The notes under the pieces are model-generated. The model did no database searches. It was not told where the DNA came from and saw nothing but the letters and a program-made list of their open reading frames with translations. DNA of 64,000 nucleotides. Origin: a bacterium. Its GTDB lineage: Bacteria > Planctomycetota > UBA1135 > UBA2386. A program made the position numbers and the translations under genes. Where the stretch lies: NCBI GenBank assembly GCA_030432695.1, contig JAUILN010000009.1, positions 62,001 through 126,000 of the forward strand. Direction: 5' to 3'. This document shows positions 62,439 through 64,000 of this stretch, piece after piece (position 1 is the stretch's first letter; the number at the start of each line of letters is the position of its first letter).

Positions 62439-63185
62439 TCAGCCTCCGGTGCGCGCCGCCGCGATGTCGCGCCCTTCCCGGAACGGCGATGTCCGTCGGA
62501 CCGGCAGCAGGGCCAGGTTCAGGAACATCTTGTAGCCGTAGTACGCCGCCCGGCTGCCCCGGTGCATGCTCACGCCGCCGATCCGTTCGTGCATCGTCAC
62601 CGGGATCTCACGGAGCCGCAGGCCGAAGCGCGACAGCATGATCAGCACGTCGGCGTCGGGGTAGTCCTCGGGGAAGTGGTCGAGCGCCAGCAGATCGAGC
62701 GCGCGGCGGTTCATCGCCTGGTAGCCCGAGGTCGGGTCGGTGATCCGGACACCCGTCCAGCGCGTGACCAGCCAGGAGAACAGCCGGCTGCCGACGCGGC
62801 GCATCAGGCTGGTGGCGGGCGGCGCGTCGCTGAGGTAGCGCGAGCCCACCACCACGTCGGCGCCGCGGTCGAGTTCGGCCAGCAGTTCGGGGAGCGAGGC
62901 CGTGTCGTGTTGACCATCGGCGTCGAGCTGCACCACCCGCTGGTAGTCGTGGCGCCGCGCGTAGTGGTAACCGGTCTGCAGCGCGCAGCCGTAGCCCAGG
63001 TTGAAGGGGTGGCGGACGACCCGGGCGCCGTGCGCGCGTGCCACGGCCGGCGTGTCGTCGGCACTACCATCGTCGACCACCAGGATGTCGATCTCCGGTG
63101 CCCGGCGACGGATCCCCGCGAGGACCGGGCCGATGCGTTCGGCCTCGTTGCAGGCGGGGATCAGGGCGAGGGTCTGGTGCAGCAC
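62439..63185 (-). CDS. GT2 family glycosyltransferase (polyprenyl-phosphate type)
   Basis: About 248 residues from GTG 63185. GT-A motifs are clear: LIPACNEAERIGPVL, VVDDGSADDT, LDADGQHD and the acceptor-side segment ITDPTSGYQAMNRRAL. It resembles dolichyl- or undecaprenyl-phosphate mannosyl/glucosyl transferases without C-terminal membrane helices. The adjacent DUF2304 gene may provide the membrane part. Probably makes a lipid-linked sugar for cell-envelope glycans. Confidence 0.87.
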   Translation of the reverse strand: MLHQTLALIPACNEAERIGPVLAGIRRRAPEIDILVVDDGSADDTPAVARAHGARVVRHPFNLGYGCALQTGYHYARRHDYQRVVQLDADGQHDTASLPELLAELDRGADVVVGSRYLSDAPPATSLMRRVGSRLFSWLVTRWTGVRITDPTSGYQAMNRRALDLLALDHFPEDYPDADVLIMLSRFGLRLREIPVTMHERIGGVSMHRGSRAAYYGYKMFLNLALLPVRRTSPFREGRDIAAARTGG

Positions 63186-63292
63186 GGCGCGGGTTCCGGG
63201 CCCGGCGAGGATAGGCGGAGGTCGCGGGCCTTGGAACCGGGTGGTCGGAATCCGGCGGCCGGCACCGGGCCGGCCGCGCCCCGCCGCGACGA

Positions 63293-63724
63293 TCACTCGC
63301 CGCGGATCTCGATCTTCTTCATCTCGCTCGGCGCGCACTTCGGCAGGGTCACCGTGAGCACGCCGTTCTTGAAGCTGGCGTCGATGCGCTCGGCGTCGAC
63401 GTCGGCGGGCAGGGTCACGCTGCGGGCGAACTTGCCGTAGCGGTGCTCGACCCGGTGGTAGCTCTCGCCCTCCTGCTTCTCGGACTCGAACTTCCGCTCG
63501 GCGCTGACGACCAGCTGGTCGCCGTCGATCTCGACCGAGACGTCCTCGCGGGCGACGCCCGGGAACTCGAACGACAGGCGGAAGGCCTCGTTGGTCTCGG
63601 CGACGTTCATCGCCGGCAGCGAACCGCGACGCTCGCGCTGCTGCGGCGTGTAGAGGTCACCGAACATCTCGTCGAAGAGGGCCGAGAGCGGACGGCGACG
63701 CGGCAGGGTCAGGGTGGCGTTCAT
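63293..63724 (-). CDS. Hsp20/alpha-crystallin small heat-shock protein
   Basis: Predicted 143 residues with a strong AAGGAGGA ribosome site before ATG 63724. The alpha-crystallin domain spans about 36-130 (NEAFRLSFEFPGVAREDVSVEIDGDQLVV) with the closing motif FKNGVLTVTLPK. An ATP-independent chaperone that holds unfolded proteins. Probably monocistronic. Confidence 0.95.
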   Translation of the reverse strand: MNATLTLPRRRPLSALFDEMFGDLYTPQQRERRGSLPAMNVAETNEAFRLSFEFPGVAREDVSVEIDGDQLVVSAERKFESEKQEGESYHRVEHRYGKFARSVTLPADVDAERIDASFKNGVLTVTLPKCAPSEMKKIEIRGE

Positions 63725-63760
63725 GGGGGTCCTCCTTGGTTGGATGTCAGTCGCGATGAG

Positions 63761-63775
63761 GCGGGACGATCCCGC
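63761..63775. promoter_or_regulatory. Inverted repeat upstream of hsp20
   Basis: GCGGGA-CGA-TCCCGC, a perfect 6-nt dyad 37 nt before the Hsp20 start. It could be an operator. It is not a CIRCE element. In 63776-64000 I see no gene. Confidence 0.25.
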
Positions 63776-64000
63776 GTGCGTGGCGGCCGGAAAGCAACGC
63801 GTGTGCCATCACCAAACCTGGACCGATCGGTCTCCGGGACGAGTGACCGATCGGGTCCGGGGCGGCGCCGCAGGACACGCTGCGTCCGCGACTTGCAGAG
63901 CCGAGACCCGTGTCGAGCCCGAGTGGGACCCGGCTCCATGGCCCCGGCAGCCACGACGGGCGTGCCGTGGGTGGTCTGCTGTCAGACTGTCAGTCGGCCT

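Noticed and set aside
63725..63830. CIRCE heat-shock operator before hsp20
   Set aside because: The TTAGCACTC-N9-GAGTGCTAA pattern is not present; only a short GC dyad is seen.

Overview
The window is very GC-rich and densely coded. It reads as chromosome of a Planctomycetota-like bacterium, though species and class cannot be fixed from the sequence alone. Supporting signs are four ECF-type sigma factor genes (two with membrane anti-sigma genes, two overlapping Ser/Thr kinase genes), formylglycine sulfatases, TPR sulfotransferases, a Tat-exported Gfo/Idh/MocA oxidoreductase, many large exported proteins of unknown role, and several cytochrome c proteins. There is no rRNA, CRISPR array, transposase or phage gene. 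One tRNA-Val(CAC) is present.

Layout. 1-15.2 kb: two copies of one four-gene module. Each has an exported FG-GAP-type protein on + that converges on a - operon of ECF sigma factor, membrane anti-sigma and exported TPR-CHAT (caspase-like) protease. A diheme cytochrome with a beta-propeller lies between the copies. 15.2-18.6 kb: leuS and a Uma2 nuclease gene. 18.6-22.8 kb: an amino-sugar cluster (nagB, Gfo/Idh/MocA, short nagA, diverged Nramp-like transporter), with nagB bracketed by palindromic repeats. 22.8-32.3 kb: exported proteins (TraB/GumN-like, metzincin lipoprotein, tandem beta-helix paralogues, an M6-like protein with a broken zinc motif) and a GNAT acetyltransferase. 32.4-39.5 kb: two convergent kinase/sigma operons. 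39.7-47.3 kb: a fused double sulfatase, two paralogous TPR sulfotransferases and a Tat oxidoreductase. 47.4-52.8 kb: ApbE, divergent from a tightly overlapping operon of SUMF1-like protein, seven-heme cytochrome c, membrane b-type cytochrome and DUF2237. 52.8-57.4 kb: two exported HEAT-repeat proteins, the larger with an acidic tyrosine-rich tail. 57.5-60.3 kb: tRNA-Val with promoter and terminator, a HisA-like gene, then a patch of small unrecognised genes. 60.3-64 kb: ALDH7 dehydrogenase, DUF2304, GT2 glycosyltransferase and Hsp20.

The most notable system is the duplicated ECF / anti-sigma / TPR-CHAT / FG-GAP module. The CHAT proteins keep the His-Gly and Cys motifs and carry export signals, while the anti-sigmas have a membrane helix and an outer domain. 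This suggests, but does not prove, a protease-gated transmembrane sigma switch. Neighbouring genes are very often joined by 4-nt stop/start overlaps (ATGA, GTGA, TTGA), so translational coupling appears general here.
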